From Mycobacterium shimoidei (lineage in GTDB: Bacteria > Actinomycetota > Actinomycetes > Mycobacteriales > Mycobacteriaceae), in contig LQPU01000061.1 of the NCBI GenBank assembly GCA_002101905.1, positions 1 through 64,000 on the forward strand: a stretch of 64,000 nt of DNA, given 5' to 3'. Below are positions 44,042 to 52,926 of this stretch, piece by piece. The notes beneath the pieces were generated by a model that did no database searches, was not told the DNA's origin, and saw nothing but the letters and a program-made list of their open reading frames with translations. Position numbers and translations under genes: made by a program. Position 1 is the stretch's first letter. The number at the start of each line of letters is the position of its first letter.

Positions 44042-45619
44042 CTAGAACACCACCGGCTGCTCGAATTCGCCCCACACCGATTTGAGTGCGGAAACCATCT
44101 CGCCGATCGTGCAGTAAGCATTGGCGCAGTCGATCAGCTTGTGCATCAGATTATCCGTCCCTTCGGCGGAACGCGCCAACGCATTGAGGGCGGATTGTGC
44201 AGCGCCCGAGTCTCTTTCGGCACGCACTTTGGACAACCGCTTCAATTGCAGATCGCGCCCCTCCGGGTCGAGTTCGTAGGTGACGATCTGAGGTGCCGGC
44301 TCCTCGGTGACGAACCGGTTGACCCCGACGACCGGGCGCTCACCCGATTCGATCTCCTGGTGGATCCGATAGGCCTCGTCGGCGATCAGGCCCTGCAGAT
44401 AGCCGTCCTCGATGGCGCGCACCATCCCGCCGTGCTGCTCGAGATCGTCCATGATCTCGATGATGCGGGCCTCGGTCTCGTCGGTGAGCGCCTCGACGAA
44501 GTACGAGCCACCCAGCGGATCGGCCACCCGGGCCACCCCGGTTTCGTAAGCCAGGATCTGCTGGGTGCGCAACGCCAGCGTGGTGGTCTCCTCGGTGGGC
44601 AGCGCAAACGGCTCATCCCAGGCTGCGGTGAACATCGACTGGACCCCGCCGAGCACCGCGGCCATCGCCTCGTAGGCCACCCGCACGACATTGTTGTGTG
44701 CTTGCGGCGCGTACAGCGACGCCCCGCCGCACACACAGCCGAACCGGAACATCGAAGCCTTGTCGGTCTTGGCACCGTAGCGCTCACGCACGATGGTCGC
44801 CCAACGGCGCCGCCCCGCACGGTATTTCGCGATCTCCTCGAAGAAATCCCCGTGGGTGTAGAAGAAGAACGAGATCTGCGGCGCAAACTCGTCGATGCTC
44901 ATCCGGCCGCGTTCCACCACGGTGTCGCAGTACGTGACGCCGTCGGCCAGCGTGAACGCCATCTCCTGGACCGCGTTCGCGCCGGCGTCGCGGAAGTGCG
45001 CCCCCGCCACCGATATTGCGTTGAATTTCGGGACTTCGGCGGCGCAGAACTCGATGGTGTCGGCGATCAACCGCAGCGACGGCTCCGGAGGCCAGATCCA
45101 GGTTCCGCGCGACGCGTACTCCTTGAGGATGTCGTTTTGGATCGTGCCGGTCAGCTTGGCCCGGGGCACACCCTTCTTTTCGGCGGCGGCCACGTAGAAC
45201 GCCAGCAGGATCGCGGCCGTGCCGTTGATCGTCATGCTGGTGCTGATCTTGTCCAGCGGGATGCCGTCGAACAGGATCTCGGCGTCGGCCAGGGTGTCGA
45301 TCGCGACACCGACCCGGCCGACCTCCTCGACGACCTCGGGGTCGTCGGAGTCAAAGCCGCACTGGGTGGGCAGATCCAGCGCCACCGACAGGCCCGTCCC
45401 GCCCTGGTCCAGCAGGTAGCGGTAGCGGCGATTGGATTCCTCGGCGGTGCCGAACCCGGAGTATTGCCGGAATGTCCACAGCTTGCCCCGGTACCCGGAC
45501 GCGAAGTTGCCGCGGGTGAATGGGAAGGTCCCCGGCTCGGGCGGTTCGGTACCACGCTGCCCCGGCCCGTATACCGGCGCGAGCGGGATGCCGGATGAGG
45601 TCTGCGTGAGGTTATCCAT
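44042..45619 (-). CDS. B12-dependent acyl-CoA mutase large subunit (methylmalonyl-CoA mutase family)
   Basis: 525-aa catalytic TIM-barrel subunit. Aligning without gaps to Propionibacterium MutB, Tyr53 matches Tyr89, Arg171 (in ILKEYASRGT) matches Arg207, and His208 matches His244. These are the carboxylate-binding and radical-shuttling residues. The residue matching Tyr243 is Ala207 (SVAGAHF). Retained Arg argues for a dicarboxylic acyl-CoA, and the Ala opens space for a bulkier or different chain. ATG at 45619 chosen (no ribosome site); a TTG at 45640 is possible. It is the promoter-proximal gene of the mutase, LLM, CoA-transferase and cyclase operon. Confidence 0.9.
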   Translation of the reverse strand: MDNLTQTSSGIPLAPVYGPGQRGTEPPEPGTFPFTRGNFASGYRGKLWTFRQYSGFGTAEESNRRYRYLLDQGGTGLSVALDLPTQCGFDSDDPEVVEEVGRVGVAIDTLADAEILFDGIPLDKISTSMTINGTAAILLAFYVAAAEKKGVPRAKLTGTIQNDILKEYASRGTWIWPPEPSLRLIADTIEFCAAEVPKFNAISVAGAHFRDAGANAVQEMAFTLADGVTYCDTVVERGRMSIDEFAPQISFFFYTHGDFFEEIAKYRAGRRRWATIVRERYGAKTDKASMFRFGCVCGGASLYAPQAHNNVVRVAYEAMAAVLGGVQSMFTAAWDEPFALPTEETTTLALRTQQILAYETGVARVADPLGGSYFVEALTDETEARIIEIMDDLEQHGGMVRAIEDGYLQGLIADEAYRIHQEIESGERPVVGVNRFVTEEPAPQIVTYELDPEGRDLQLKRLSKVRAERDSGAAQSALNALARSAEGTDNLMHKLIDCANAYCTIGEMVSALKSVWGEFEQPVVF

Positions 45620-45657
45620 CGACTGATAACGTACTTGCAAAAAAAGAGAATGCCAAT

Positions 45658-45686
45658 ACCGTATGCCTGACCAGGCAAGACAACAA
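45658..45686 (-). promoter_or_regulatory. Promoter with embedded palindrome for the mutase operon
   Basis: On the minus strand TTGTTG (45681-45686) and TACGGT (45658-45663) are separated by exactly 17 bp. The spacer contains a perfect inverted repeat TGCCTG-AC-CAGGCA (45664-45677). A repressor bound there would cover the promoter. The start would lie near 45651, about 30 bp before the ATG. Confidence 0.6.
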
Positions 45687-45771
45687 AGATTGGAGCAGGC
45701 CCGCCGCGGTGGATTCGCACGCCCGCGGACCGCTGAAAGCGGGCCATAAACCGGGCCATAAGGAGGGCGGC

Positions 45772-47328
45772 ATGGCGATTCGGCGACCAGCGCAGTCGGA
45801 CATCGCGGCGGCGGCGGAGCATTTCGGTTTGCATTTGGACGCCGATCAGCTGGCGCGATTCACCGCGATCGCCGGGCACTCGTTAGTGGCCTACGACGCG
45901 GTCGACGAGCTCTACGACGAGATCGCCCGGCCACAACCCGCCGAGCGCGCCTATGCGTTCCCCGACGACAACCCCCTGGGTGCCTGGTACGTCACCACCG
46001 AGATCAGCGCGGGCGCCGGCGGGCCGCTGGCCGGCAGACGTGTCGCGGTCAAGGACAACATCGCCGTCGCCGGCGTCCCGATGATGAACGGGTCGCGCAC
46101 CGTGGAAGGTTTCATCCCCGGCCGCGACGCGACCGTGGTGCAACGGCTCCTCGACGCCGGGGCCGTGATCGCCGGCAAGAGCGTCTGCGAAGACCTGTGC
46201 TACTCGGGATCCAGCTTCACCTCGGCCTCCGGCCCGGTCCGCAACCCGTGGGACCCCACCCGTGAAACGGGCGGATCATCCAGTGGCAGTGCGGCGCTCG
46301 TCGCCGCCGGCGAGGTAGAGCTCGCCCTTGGCGGCGACCAGGGCGGATCGGTGCGGATTCCCGCGGCACTGTGCGGGATCGTCGGGCACAAGCCCACCTA
46401 CGGGCTGGTTCCCTACACCGGCGCCTTCCCGATCGAGCGGACCCTCGACCACATCGGGCCGATCACTCGCAGCGTCGCCGATGCCGCGCTCTTGCTGGGG
46501 GTGCTCGCCGGATCCGACGGCCAGGACCCGCGTCAGCCGGACCAGCTGCCCGCGGTCGACTATCCGGCCGCGCTCACCGGCGACGTCGCGGGTCTGCGGG
46601 TGGGCATCCTGGCCGAAGGCTTCGGCCAGCCCGGTGCAGCGCAACAAGTCGACGAGCTGGTGCGAGCATCAGCCCAGCGCTTCGCCGAGATCGGCTGCAC
46701 CGTCGCCGAAACCAGCGTGCCGTGGCATCGCAAGATATTTCATCTTTTCGCCGTCATCATGACCGACGGCGGCACCTATCAGATGCTCGACGGCAACGGC
46801 TATGGGCTAGGTGTGGAAGGGCTCTACGACCCGGAACTGATGGCGTACTTTGCGCAACGGCGCCGGGCCACGGCCGATCAACTTCCGGCCGTGGTAAAGG
46901 TGCCCGCGCTGTGCGGCCGCTACAGCCTGACCACGCTCGGCGGCGCGTCATATGCCAAGGTGCGCAACCTGTTACCGCACGCGCGTGGCGCCTACGACAC
47001 GGCGCTTCAGCAGTACGACGTGCTGGTGATGCCCACGGTGCCGAGCACGGCGGCCACGCTGCCCACGCCCGACGCCGATGATGCGACGCTGCTTGCCCAA
47101 GCGATGGGAAAGGCGCTCAACACCGCGCCGATGAATGTCACCGGGCACCCGGCGATTTCGGTGCCCGTCGGCATCGTCGACGGGCTGCCGGTGGGAATGA
47201 TGATCATGGGCAGGCGATTTGACGACGCTACGGTGCTGCGGGTCGCCCATGCCTTCGAAGAACTGTGCGGCGGCTTTCCTATGCCCGGCACAGAATCTCG
47301 CCGTGCGGGATCGCCAGCCAGCCATTAG
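45772..47328 (+). CDS. Amidase (amidase signature family)
   Basis: 518-aa Ser-Ser-Lys amidase: catalytic Lys in [10 protein letters not shown], cis-Ser in [12 protein letters not shown], nucleophile Ser in [13 protein letters not shown]. Hydrolyses a carboxamide to acid and ammonia. ATG at 45772 has a near-perfect AAGGAGGG 4 nt upstream, better than the GTG at 45709. Diverges from the mutase operon. The last 50 bp overlap the convergent methyltransferase gene. Confidence 0.9.
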   Translation: MAIRRPAQSDIAAAAEHFGLHLDADQLARFTAIAGHSLVAYDAVDELYDEIARPQPAERAYAFPDDNPLGAWYVTTEISAGAGGPLAGRRVAVKDNIAVAGVPMMNGSRTVEGFIPGRDATVVQRLLDAGAVIAGKSVCEDLCYSGSSFTSASGPVRNPWDPTRETGGSSSGSAALVAAGEVELALGGDQGGSVRIPAALCGIVGHKPTYGLVPYTGAFPIERTLDHIGPITRSVADAALLLGVLAGSDGQDPRQPDQLPAVDYPAALTGDVAGLRVGILAEGFGQPGAAQQVDELVRASAQRFAEIGCTVAETSVPWHRKIFHLFAVIMTDGGTYQMLDGNGYGLGVEGLYDPELMAYFAQRRRATADQLPAVVKVPALCGRYSLTTLGGASYAKVRNLLPHARGAYDTALQQYDVLVMPTVPSTAATLPTPDADDATLLAQAMGKALNTAPMNVTGHPAISVPVGIVDGLPVGMMIMGRRFDDATVLRVAHAFEELCGGFPMPGTESRRAGSPASH

Positions 47329-48091
47329 GCGCGGCGGCCCAGGTGCGCCACGCGACGGAGATTTCCATGAGTTCTGCGGCGCTTGCCATTGCGGAGTCCA
47401 TCAACTGACGGGCCAGCGCCGAGTGCAGGATCCGGTCGGCCCACATTCCACCCCACCAATCGCGGTCCTGAGGCGTTGCGAGGCACCAGATTCCGCCGCT
47501 CGGCGTGATGTCTTCGAACCCGGCTTGCTGCGCCCAGTCCAGCAGGCGCCGTCCGGCGTCGGGCTCGCCGCCGTTGGCGCGGGCGGCCCGACTGTACAGC
47601 GCCAGCCACCGATCCAGCATCGGTAGCCGCGGGTACCAGATGAAGCCGGCGTAGTCGGAATCGCGGGCGGCGACGAGCCCGCCGGGTGTGCACACTCGCC
47701 GCATTTCGCGTAGAGCAGCAACCGGATCGGCGACGTGCTGTAGGACCTGATGGGCGTGCACGACATCGAAGGTGTCGTCGGGAAATTCCAGCGCGTGTAC
47801 GTCGGCGGTCTGGATCGTGACGTTGGATATGTTGCGCGCGTGGGCTTCCGCGCGGGCAGCAACCACGGCGTCGTCGGTGATATCCACCGCGGTGACATGA
47901 CCCGGAGCGATTCGTTGGGCGAGATCCGCGGTGATCGTGCCCGGTCCGCAGCCGATGTCCAACAGCGACATTCCTGGGCGCAGGTGTGCTAACAGGTAGC
48001 CCGCGGAATTCTCGGCCGTGCGCTGACGATGAGAGCGCAGCACCGACTCGTGATGGCCGTGCGTGTAGACGGCGCGAGGTCCGCGGTTCAT
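47279..48091 (-). CDS. Class I SAM-dependent methyltransferase
   Basis: 270-aa methyltransferase (UbiE/COQ5-like). Motif I is LLDIGCGPGTITADLA near residue 43, the SAM-binding acidic residue is in VTAVDI, and VHAHQVLQHVADP is the post-core helix. The C-terminal half varies, with many Trp. Small-molecule substrate unknown. Overlaps the amidase 3' end by 50 bp on the opposite strand. Confidence 0.87.
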   Translation of the reverse strand: MNRGPRAVYTHGHHESVLRSHRQRTAENSAGYLLAHLRPGMSLLDIGCGPGTITADLAQRIAPGHVTAVDITDDAVVAARAEAHARNISNVTIQTADVHALEFPDDTFDVVHAHQVLQHVADPVAALREMRRVCTPGGLVAARDSDYAGFIWYPRLPMLDRWLALYSRAARANGGEPDAGRRLLDWAQQAGFEDITPSGGIWCLATPQDRDWWGGMWADRILHSALARQLMDSAMASAAELMEISVAWRTWAAAPNGWLAIPHGEILCRA

Positions 48092-48150
48092 GCGCCGAGC
48101 CTACGCTCCCGATACCAAATAATGAAATAACTGTCTCATATTCTGAGAAG

Positions 48151-48825
48151 CTAGTTGACCGGGACGTCCAGGATCGGGCGGTCGACGTAGGAACCGGCGC
48201 CGTCGAAATGCCACCACTCGCCGGAGTACACGTCGAGCCCACCGGTCTTCATGGCATCGCGAAGACGGGCGCGGTTCGCCTGCTGGTCCGCGCTGACGCC
48301 GTTGGTGGCGAACGCATGAGCGCGAGCGGTGAAGTCGTCGAAGTCGGTTCCCATGTCGACCAGGCAGCGTGACTGGGCCGCACACCGCTGGCTCGCAGTC
48401 GTCACGTCGACCGAACGGCCCGCCTCATGGCTGTGCGCGTACGCGCCCGGCCGGGCCACCCAGGCCGGGTCGGGGACGACCTGGAACATCTTGACTTGCA
48501 CGGCGTGCGGCCGGTAGCAGTCCCAGAAGACGAGCACTTCGCCCTGCGCACGAAGCGCATTGGCAGCCGCAGCCAAACCTGGTGCCATGGATTGGTGCAC
48601 CAGGCAGCGCGCGTCGGCCGGGTACAGCGGTGCGCCGGTGAAGTTGTGCGGCGTCGCGTAGCGCAAGTCGATGATCGCGTCGGGTACGAAGCTTCGGACA
48701 TCGACGAAGCCTGCCGCTCGCGCCTGCTCGCTCAGCGGCGGCACGTCGGCATGGGCCGGCGTAGTACCGCAGGGCACCAAGAGCAGCAGACCGGCTATGA
48801 GCCGGCGTGCGCTAACGACATTCAC
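48151..48825 (-). CDS. Exported D-Ala-D-Ala dipeptidase-like protein (VanX, peptidase M15D)
   Basis: 224-aa secreted zinc peptidase. A signal peptide (LIAGLLLLVPCG ... AHA before DVPP) is followed by the VanX catalytic set: Arg in DCYRPH, SHxxGxxxD as SHEAGRSVDV, and EWWHF with the catalytic Glu and last His ligand. It would act outside the membrane on D-Ala-D-Ala-type dipeptides from peptidoglycan turnover. The GTG at 48825 overlaps the upstream stop (GTGA). Two extra Cys pairs may form disulfides. Confidence 0.88.
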   Translation of the reverse strand: MNVVSARRLIAGLLLLVPCGTTPAHADVPPLSEQARAAGFVDVRSFVPDAIIDLRYATPHNFTGAPLYPADARCLVHQSMAPGLAAAANALRAQGEVLVFWDCYRPHAVQVKMFQVVPDPAWVARPGAYAHSHEAGRSVDVTTASQRCAAQSRCLVDMGTDFDDFTARAHAFATNGVSADQQANRARLRDAMKTGGLDVYSGEWWHFDGAGSYVDRPILDVPVN

Positions 48826-50282
48826 GCGGAATCACGGTACGCCTCGAGGAGTCGCAGCCACACCTCCGTGATGGTCGGGAAGCAGGGCACAGCGTGCCAG
48901 AGCCGCTGTATTGGCACCTGAGCGGCGACGGCAATCGTCGCCGAGTGCAGCAGCTCGGAGATTCCCGGTCCGACGAACGTCACACCGAGCAGACATTCCC
49001 GGTCGAGGTCGATCACCATCCGCGCCCGGCCGGTGTAACCGTCGGCGTAAAGCTCCGATCCCTTGACCACATCACCGATTTCGACGTCGACCGCGCGCAC
49101 CCGATACCCTGCCTGCTCGGCTTGCCGAGCCGACAGGCCGACCGCCGCGGCCTCTGGGTCGGTGAAGAAGATCTGCGGCACCGCGTAATGGTCGGCGGTC
49201 GCGAAATGAGCACCCCACGCTGTGGTGTCCAGTACGCGTCCGGCGGCGCGGGCCCCGATCGCCGCACCGGCGATCCGGGCTTGGTATTTCCCCTCATGGG
49301 TGAGCAGCGCGCGATGATTGGCGTCACCGCAGGCGTAGAGCCACCCGTCGTCGATCGCGCGGACCCGGCAGGTGTCGTCGACCTCTAACCAGCTGCCCGG
49401 CGATAGTCCTACGGTTTCCAAACCGATGTCGTCGGTGAGCGGCGCCCGTCCGGTTGCGAACAGCACCTCGTCGACTTCGAGTTCACTGCCGTCGTCCAGT
49501 TCAAGGGTGATCGGTCCTTCGGCGTCGGGACGGCGAAGTTTCGTGACGGAAACACTCACGCGCACATCCGCTCCCAGCTCAACAAGCCCGCGGGCGACGA
49601 GTCGGCCGACGAAAGGTTCCATCCGCGGCAGCAACCCGGATCCGCGGCACAGCAGCGTCACCGACGCCCCCAAACCCTGCCATGCCGTGGCCATTTCGAC
49701 ACCGACACCGCCGGCGCCGACGACCGCGAGCCGACCCGGGACCGAGCTGCTGTCGGTGGCCCGGCGGTTCGTCCAAGGCCGCGCCTCGGTGATGCCCGGC
49801 AGGTCGGGCAGCGCCGGGCGGCTTCCGGTGCAGACCACCACCGCATGCCGCGCGGAGAGCATCGCCGTTGCGCCGGGCGTGCTGACGGCGACTCGCCGGG
49901 GTCCGTCCAGCCGCGCGTGACCGCGCACCAGGGTGGCCCCGATGCCCGACACCCAGTCGGCTTGGCCGGCGTCGTCCCAGTTGGTGACGTAGCGGTCGCG
50001 ACGACCGAACACGCCCGCAGTGCTGATCGGGCCGGTGATCGCCTGACGTGCGCCGTCTACGCGGCGGGCGTCGGCAATCGCGACGACCGGGCGCAGCAGG
50101 GCCTTGCTGGGAACACAAGCCCAGTAGGAACATTCGCCGCCGACGAGTTCGCGCTCAACCACCGCAACGCTGAGCCCTGCGGCCCGCGCGCGGTCGGCAA
50201 CGTTTTGGCCCACCGGTCCGGCGCCGAGCACCACGACGTCGTAGGTGTCGTAGGTATCTGAAATCTCCGATGGTACAGCCAT
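48822..50282 (-). CDS. Pyridine nucleotide-disulfide oxidoreductase (dihydrolipoyl-dehydrogenase-like)
   Basis: 486-aa two-dinucleotide-fold flavoprotein. GAGPVGQNVA near 20, a redox-active Cys51/Cys56 pair in GGECSYWACVPSK, a second GAGGVGVEMA fold near 200, and CGDANH near 335. The C-terminal motif that should read HPTxSE is FPTITE, so the catalytic His of true lipoamide dehydrogenases is Phe. It may reduce quinones or another acceptor instead. ATG at 50282 has AAGGGA upstream; longer frames read through the SDR promoter region. Confidence 0.88.
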   Translation of the reverse strand: MAVPSEISDTYDTYDVVVLGAGPVGQNVADRARAAGLSVAVVERELVGGECSYWACVPSKALLRPVVAIADARRVDGARQAITGPISTAGVFGRRDRYVTNWDDAGQADWVSGIGATLVRGHARLDGPRRVAVSTPGATAMLSARHAVVVCTGSRPALPDLPGITEARPWTNRRATDSSSVPGRLAVVGAGGVGVEMATAWQGLGASVTLLCRGSGLLPRMEPFVGRLVARGLVELGADVRVSVSVTKLRRPDAEGPITLELDDGSELEVDEVLFATGRAPLTDDIGLETVGLSPGSWLEVDDTCRVRAIDDGWLYACGDANHRALLTHEGKYQARIAGAAIGARAAGRVLDTTAWGAHFATADHYAVPQIFFTDPEAAAVGLSARQAEQAGYRVRAVDVEIGDVVKGSELYADGYTGRARMVIDLDRECLLGVTFVGPGISELLHSATIAVAAQVPIQRLWHAVPCFPTITEVWLRLLEAYRDSA

Positions 50283-50329
50283 GTGCCCATCCCTTCGATG
50301 GAGGCGGTAACCGCACCTTACTTGTCGCC

Positions 50330-51070
50330 CTACGGCGCGATCGCTACTTGCCCGCCATTGGCTTGCACTATCGCACCGTTGACATAGCCGGCGGCCGGCG
50401 AAGCCAAAAACGCGATCACGTTCGCGATCTCGTCGGCCTGCGCAGCCCGGCCGAGGGCGGTGAGTGCACCCAGACCGTCGGTCAGGCCGGGCGTGACGGC
50501 AGTTCCGGGGGTCTCGGTCGGCCCGGCCTGGACCGCGTTCACCCGCACCCCGGACCGGCCGAACTCGTCGGCCCATGCGCGGGTCAGTAGTTCGACGCCG
50601 GCCTTGGTGGCGCCGTAAATGCCGCCCATGCGCGCCGGGACAGCGGCGGCGACGGTGCTCAGGTTGACGACGACGCCGCTGCCGCGTTCGGCCATGCCCG
50701 GCACCAGCTGCTGAACCAGGATGTAGGGGGCACGCAGGTTGATGTTGACGTGTTCATCGAAAAACGCGTCGTCCGTATCGGCAGTGGCGCCGAATTTGTA
50801 TACGCCTGCGTTGTTGATCAGGATGTCGACCGGCCCGGCCTCAGCGGCCAGCCGTCGCACGTCGTCGGCGTCGGAAAGGTCGGCCGCGACGAAACGTGCT
50901 GTGCCGCCGCCGTTTTGGATTTCTTGCACCACCTCGGCACCGCGTTCGGGGTTTCGTCCGTGTACCACCACTTCGGCCCCGAGCCCGGCTAGTTGTAGTG
51001 CGACTTCCCGGCCGATGCCGGCGGTGGCTCCGGTGACCAATGCGGCAGAACCGGCTAGCGAGGGTGCCAT
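50330..51070 (-). CDS. SDR family oxidoreductase (FabG-like)
   Basis: 246-aa classical SDR: TGATAGIG near 14, NNAG near 86, catalytic Ser in NLSTVAA, YGATK near 150, and the C-terminal AGYVNGAIVQANGG. The final segment deviates from the common VDGG (ANGG). Its ATG at 51070 lies 127 bp from the tRNA-Phe fragment, so this is the last core-chromosome gene before the island. Confidence 0.9.
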   Translation of the reverse strand: MAPSLAGSAALVTGATAGIGREVALQLAGLGAEVVVHGRNPERGAEVVQEIQNGGGTARFVAADLSDADDVRRLAAEAGPVDILINNAGVYKFGATADTDDAFFDEHVNINLRAPYILVQQLVPGMAERGSGVVVNLSTVAAAVPARMGGIYGATKAGVELLTRAWADEFGRSGVRVNAVQAGPTETPGTAVTPGLTDGLGALTALGRAAQADEIANVIAFLASPAAGYVNGAIVQANGGQVAIAP

Positions 51071-51196
51071 GAGTTGCCTTTCATGCGGCTGTGAGTATCG
51101 CGATGCACAGCACCGGCGCGTGCTGTTTCATTCCGCGGGCCGCGGGGCAAGCCGAGGCGCCGACAGGACACTTGCGAACTGGAAAGACAAACCCGG

Positions 51197-51244
51197 TGGC
51201 CAGGGCCGGGATCGAACCGGCGACCTTCCGCTTTTCAGGCGGAC
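51197..51244 (-). repeat. Attachment-site scar: 3' half of tRNA-Phe(GAA)
   Basis: Read on the minus strand this gives the anticodon stem TCCGC/GCGGA with loop CTGAAAA (anticodon GAA), variable loop, T-arm GCCGG-TTCGATC-CCGGC and acceptor strand CCTGGCC plus A. The D-arm and 5' acceptor strand are missing: upstream sequence turns unrelated right at the anticodon stem. This is the duplicated 3' end left by an integrase using tRNA-Phe. Confidence 0.85.
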
Positions 51245-51960
51245 AGAATAGGCACTGACCTGCGGTTTATGTACTTCTATGCGCTGTATGCAACGCATAG
51301 AGCAGGGCCGACGTATTCGGCTGCGCCGACGATCGGACATGAACCGGACACGGTACTTGCACTCCTGACAGGGGACCCACGGCAGCCCGTTCACTCAGTG
51401 ATGCGCGCCGTGGGCTCTCGGGGAGCAGGTACCCGACGCCCAGCATCGCACGCTCGACCTCGCACCGGAAAAGCACGACCGCGGAGCGACCCACTCCTTG
51501 GCGCAACTCAACCCGAACGGCCAGCCGGGACACGGCCGGAGCCGCGGACGCCGGGAGACCGCGAGCGCCCGAGGCCGCCAAGGCCGCAGGGCGCGAGAGC
51601 GGCAGCGGTCGGTCGGATGGCGGGAGCGGCGTAGACCGTGTTCCGGCTGGGATCAACGGGCTTGTTATATGTGCCAAAAGTGTCCGCGGCCCGGTCGCCG
51701 GTGGCGTTGACGGCGAAGAGTGGCGGTGGGCCTGTGATGCGCTCGGGCTGCGGTTCCCGCGCCCGGAGCTGGTCGCCTCGGCGGCATTACTGTTCGAGCA
51801 GGCCCCGCCGTGGGCGCACGGGCGTGGGCGCCTTGGCGAGGAACCGGAATCAGGCCGATTCCGGATCACGATTGGACCTGGTGTCGTTCGGCTGTCGTGG
51901 ACGAATCCGGTCCGCGCGGAAAAGTGCGCCGAGCGGGCAGTTGATCGGCACCGGCTCGAC
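51245..51960. other. Island left end: no complete gene; upstream open frame of Rep
   Basis: No start-to-stop gene stands out. An inverted repeat TATGCG...CGCATA with a 10-bp spacer lies near 51277-51298, close to the att scar, and could be an integrase or excisionase arm site. From about 51343 the Rep frame is open without any ATG, GTG or TTG until 51961, and from about 51850 it looks like real Rep coding sequence. Confidence 0.5.
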
Positions 51961-52908
51961 GTGGCGATCGAGAAGGACCGGATCAAATCGGACCCTGATC
52001 ACGTTGAGCCGCCCCGCCGGGTGATTACCGAATGGTCCCGGAAGTCGCGTGCCGCGATGTGCCGCACCTTCGCCGAGCTCGACTACACACCACTGGTGGA
52101 GAGCGGTCGTGTGCCAGCAATGGTGACCCTGACCTACCCGGGCGACTGGGAATCCGTCGCCCCCGACGGTGCGAGCGTGAAACGGCACATGGTGCTGTGG
52201 CGCAAACGATTCCAACGCGAATGGGGCGAACCCGCCCGCTACATCTGGAAGCTAGAATTTCAACGCCGCGGTGCGCCGCATATCCACCTATGGATGGCTC
52301 CGCCACAAGTATCCGGGCGATCGGGGCGCCGATTCTGGGAGTGGCTGTCACAGGAATGGGCGGACATCGTTGCCCATCCAGATCCCGTGCAGCGGGCTCG
52401 CCACCTGCTGGCCGGCACCGCAGTCGACGTCCTCAACGGATTACGAGCCTGTGATCCCAAACGGCTGGCGATCTACTTCACTAAGCACTCGTCGCCAAAC
52501 ACGCAGGGCGACAAGGAATATCAGCACATCGTTCCCGATGCCTGGCGCAAGCCGGGCCACGGACCCGGCCGCTTCTGGGGTGTCCACGGACTACAACGGG
52601 CTACCGCTGTCGTGGAAATCGCCCAGGATGCGTACCTGAAAGCGCGCCGGGTCATCCGGCGGTGGTCGCGGTCGCAAGCCGTCTATGGCGACGTCACAGG
52701 TCGATTTCCCACCGCAGTACTGCCGCGGACGGCCCAGCGCGTCGCCGTCCGCTTCGACAGCACGACCGGCAAGGTCCGCCACCGAAATGTCCGACGCCGA
52801 AGATCGCTGTGCGACCAAGGTGGATTCGCCGGTGGCTACGCCCTTGTTAATGACGGCCCAGCGTTCGCATCTCAGGTTGCCGCGGCGTTGCTGGCCGACG
52901 GCGCATAG
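51961..52908 (+). CDS. HUH-type rolling-circle replication protein (Rep)
   Basis: 315 aa from the first available start (GTG at 51961), a rolling-circle replication-associated protein. VPAMVTLTYPGDW near residue 51, the metal-binding HUH motif in GAPHIHLW near 106, and a candidate nicking Tyr in LAIYFTKH near 170 define it. The C-terminus (FVNDGP-like segment read as ALVNDGPAFASQ) is also typical. The conserved coding frame seems to continue upstream of the GTG, so the natural N-terminus may be longer or the gene may have lost its start. Expected to nick and replicate the excised circular element. Confidence 0.8.
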   Translation: MAIEKDRIKSDPDHVEPPRRVITEWSRKSRAAMCRTFAELDYTPLVESGRVPAMVTLTYPGDWESVAPDGASVKRHMVLWRKRFQREWGEPARYIWKLEFQRRGAPHIHLWMAPPQVSGRSGRRFWEWLSQEWADIVAHPDPVQRARHLLAGTAVDVLNGLRACDPKRLAIYFTKHSSPNTQGDKEYQHIVPDAWRKPGHGPGRFWGVHGLQRATAVVEIAQDAYLKARRVIRRWSRSQAVYGDVTGRFPTAVLPRTAQRVAVRFDSTTGKVRHRNVRRRRSLCDQGGFAGGYALVNDGPAFASQVAAALLADGA

Positions 52909-52926
52909 GCCGACGCCTCACGAGTC

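Noticed and set aside
43844-45598. 584-aa plus-strand open frame opposite the mutase genes
   Set aside because: Antisense shadow; the mutase catalytic residues are on the minus strand.
45742-45763. Direct repeat CGGGCCATAA before the amidase
   Set aside because: Two short copies only, just upstream of the ribosome site; no sign of a functional element.
51197-51290. Complete tRNA-Phe gene
   Set aside because: Only the anticodon arm to 3' end is present; no D-arm or 5' acceptor strand can be paired, so it is a fragment.
51267-51986. 239-aa minus-strand protein at the left of the island
   Set aside because: Low-complexity Ser/Arg/Pro composition, and it overlaps the protein-like Rep frame on the other strand.
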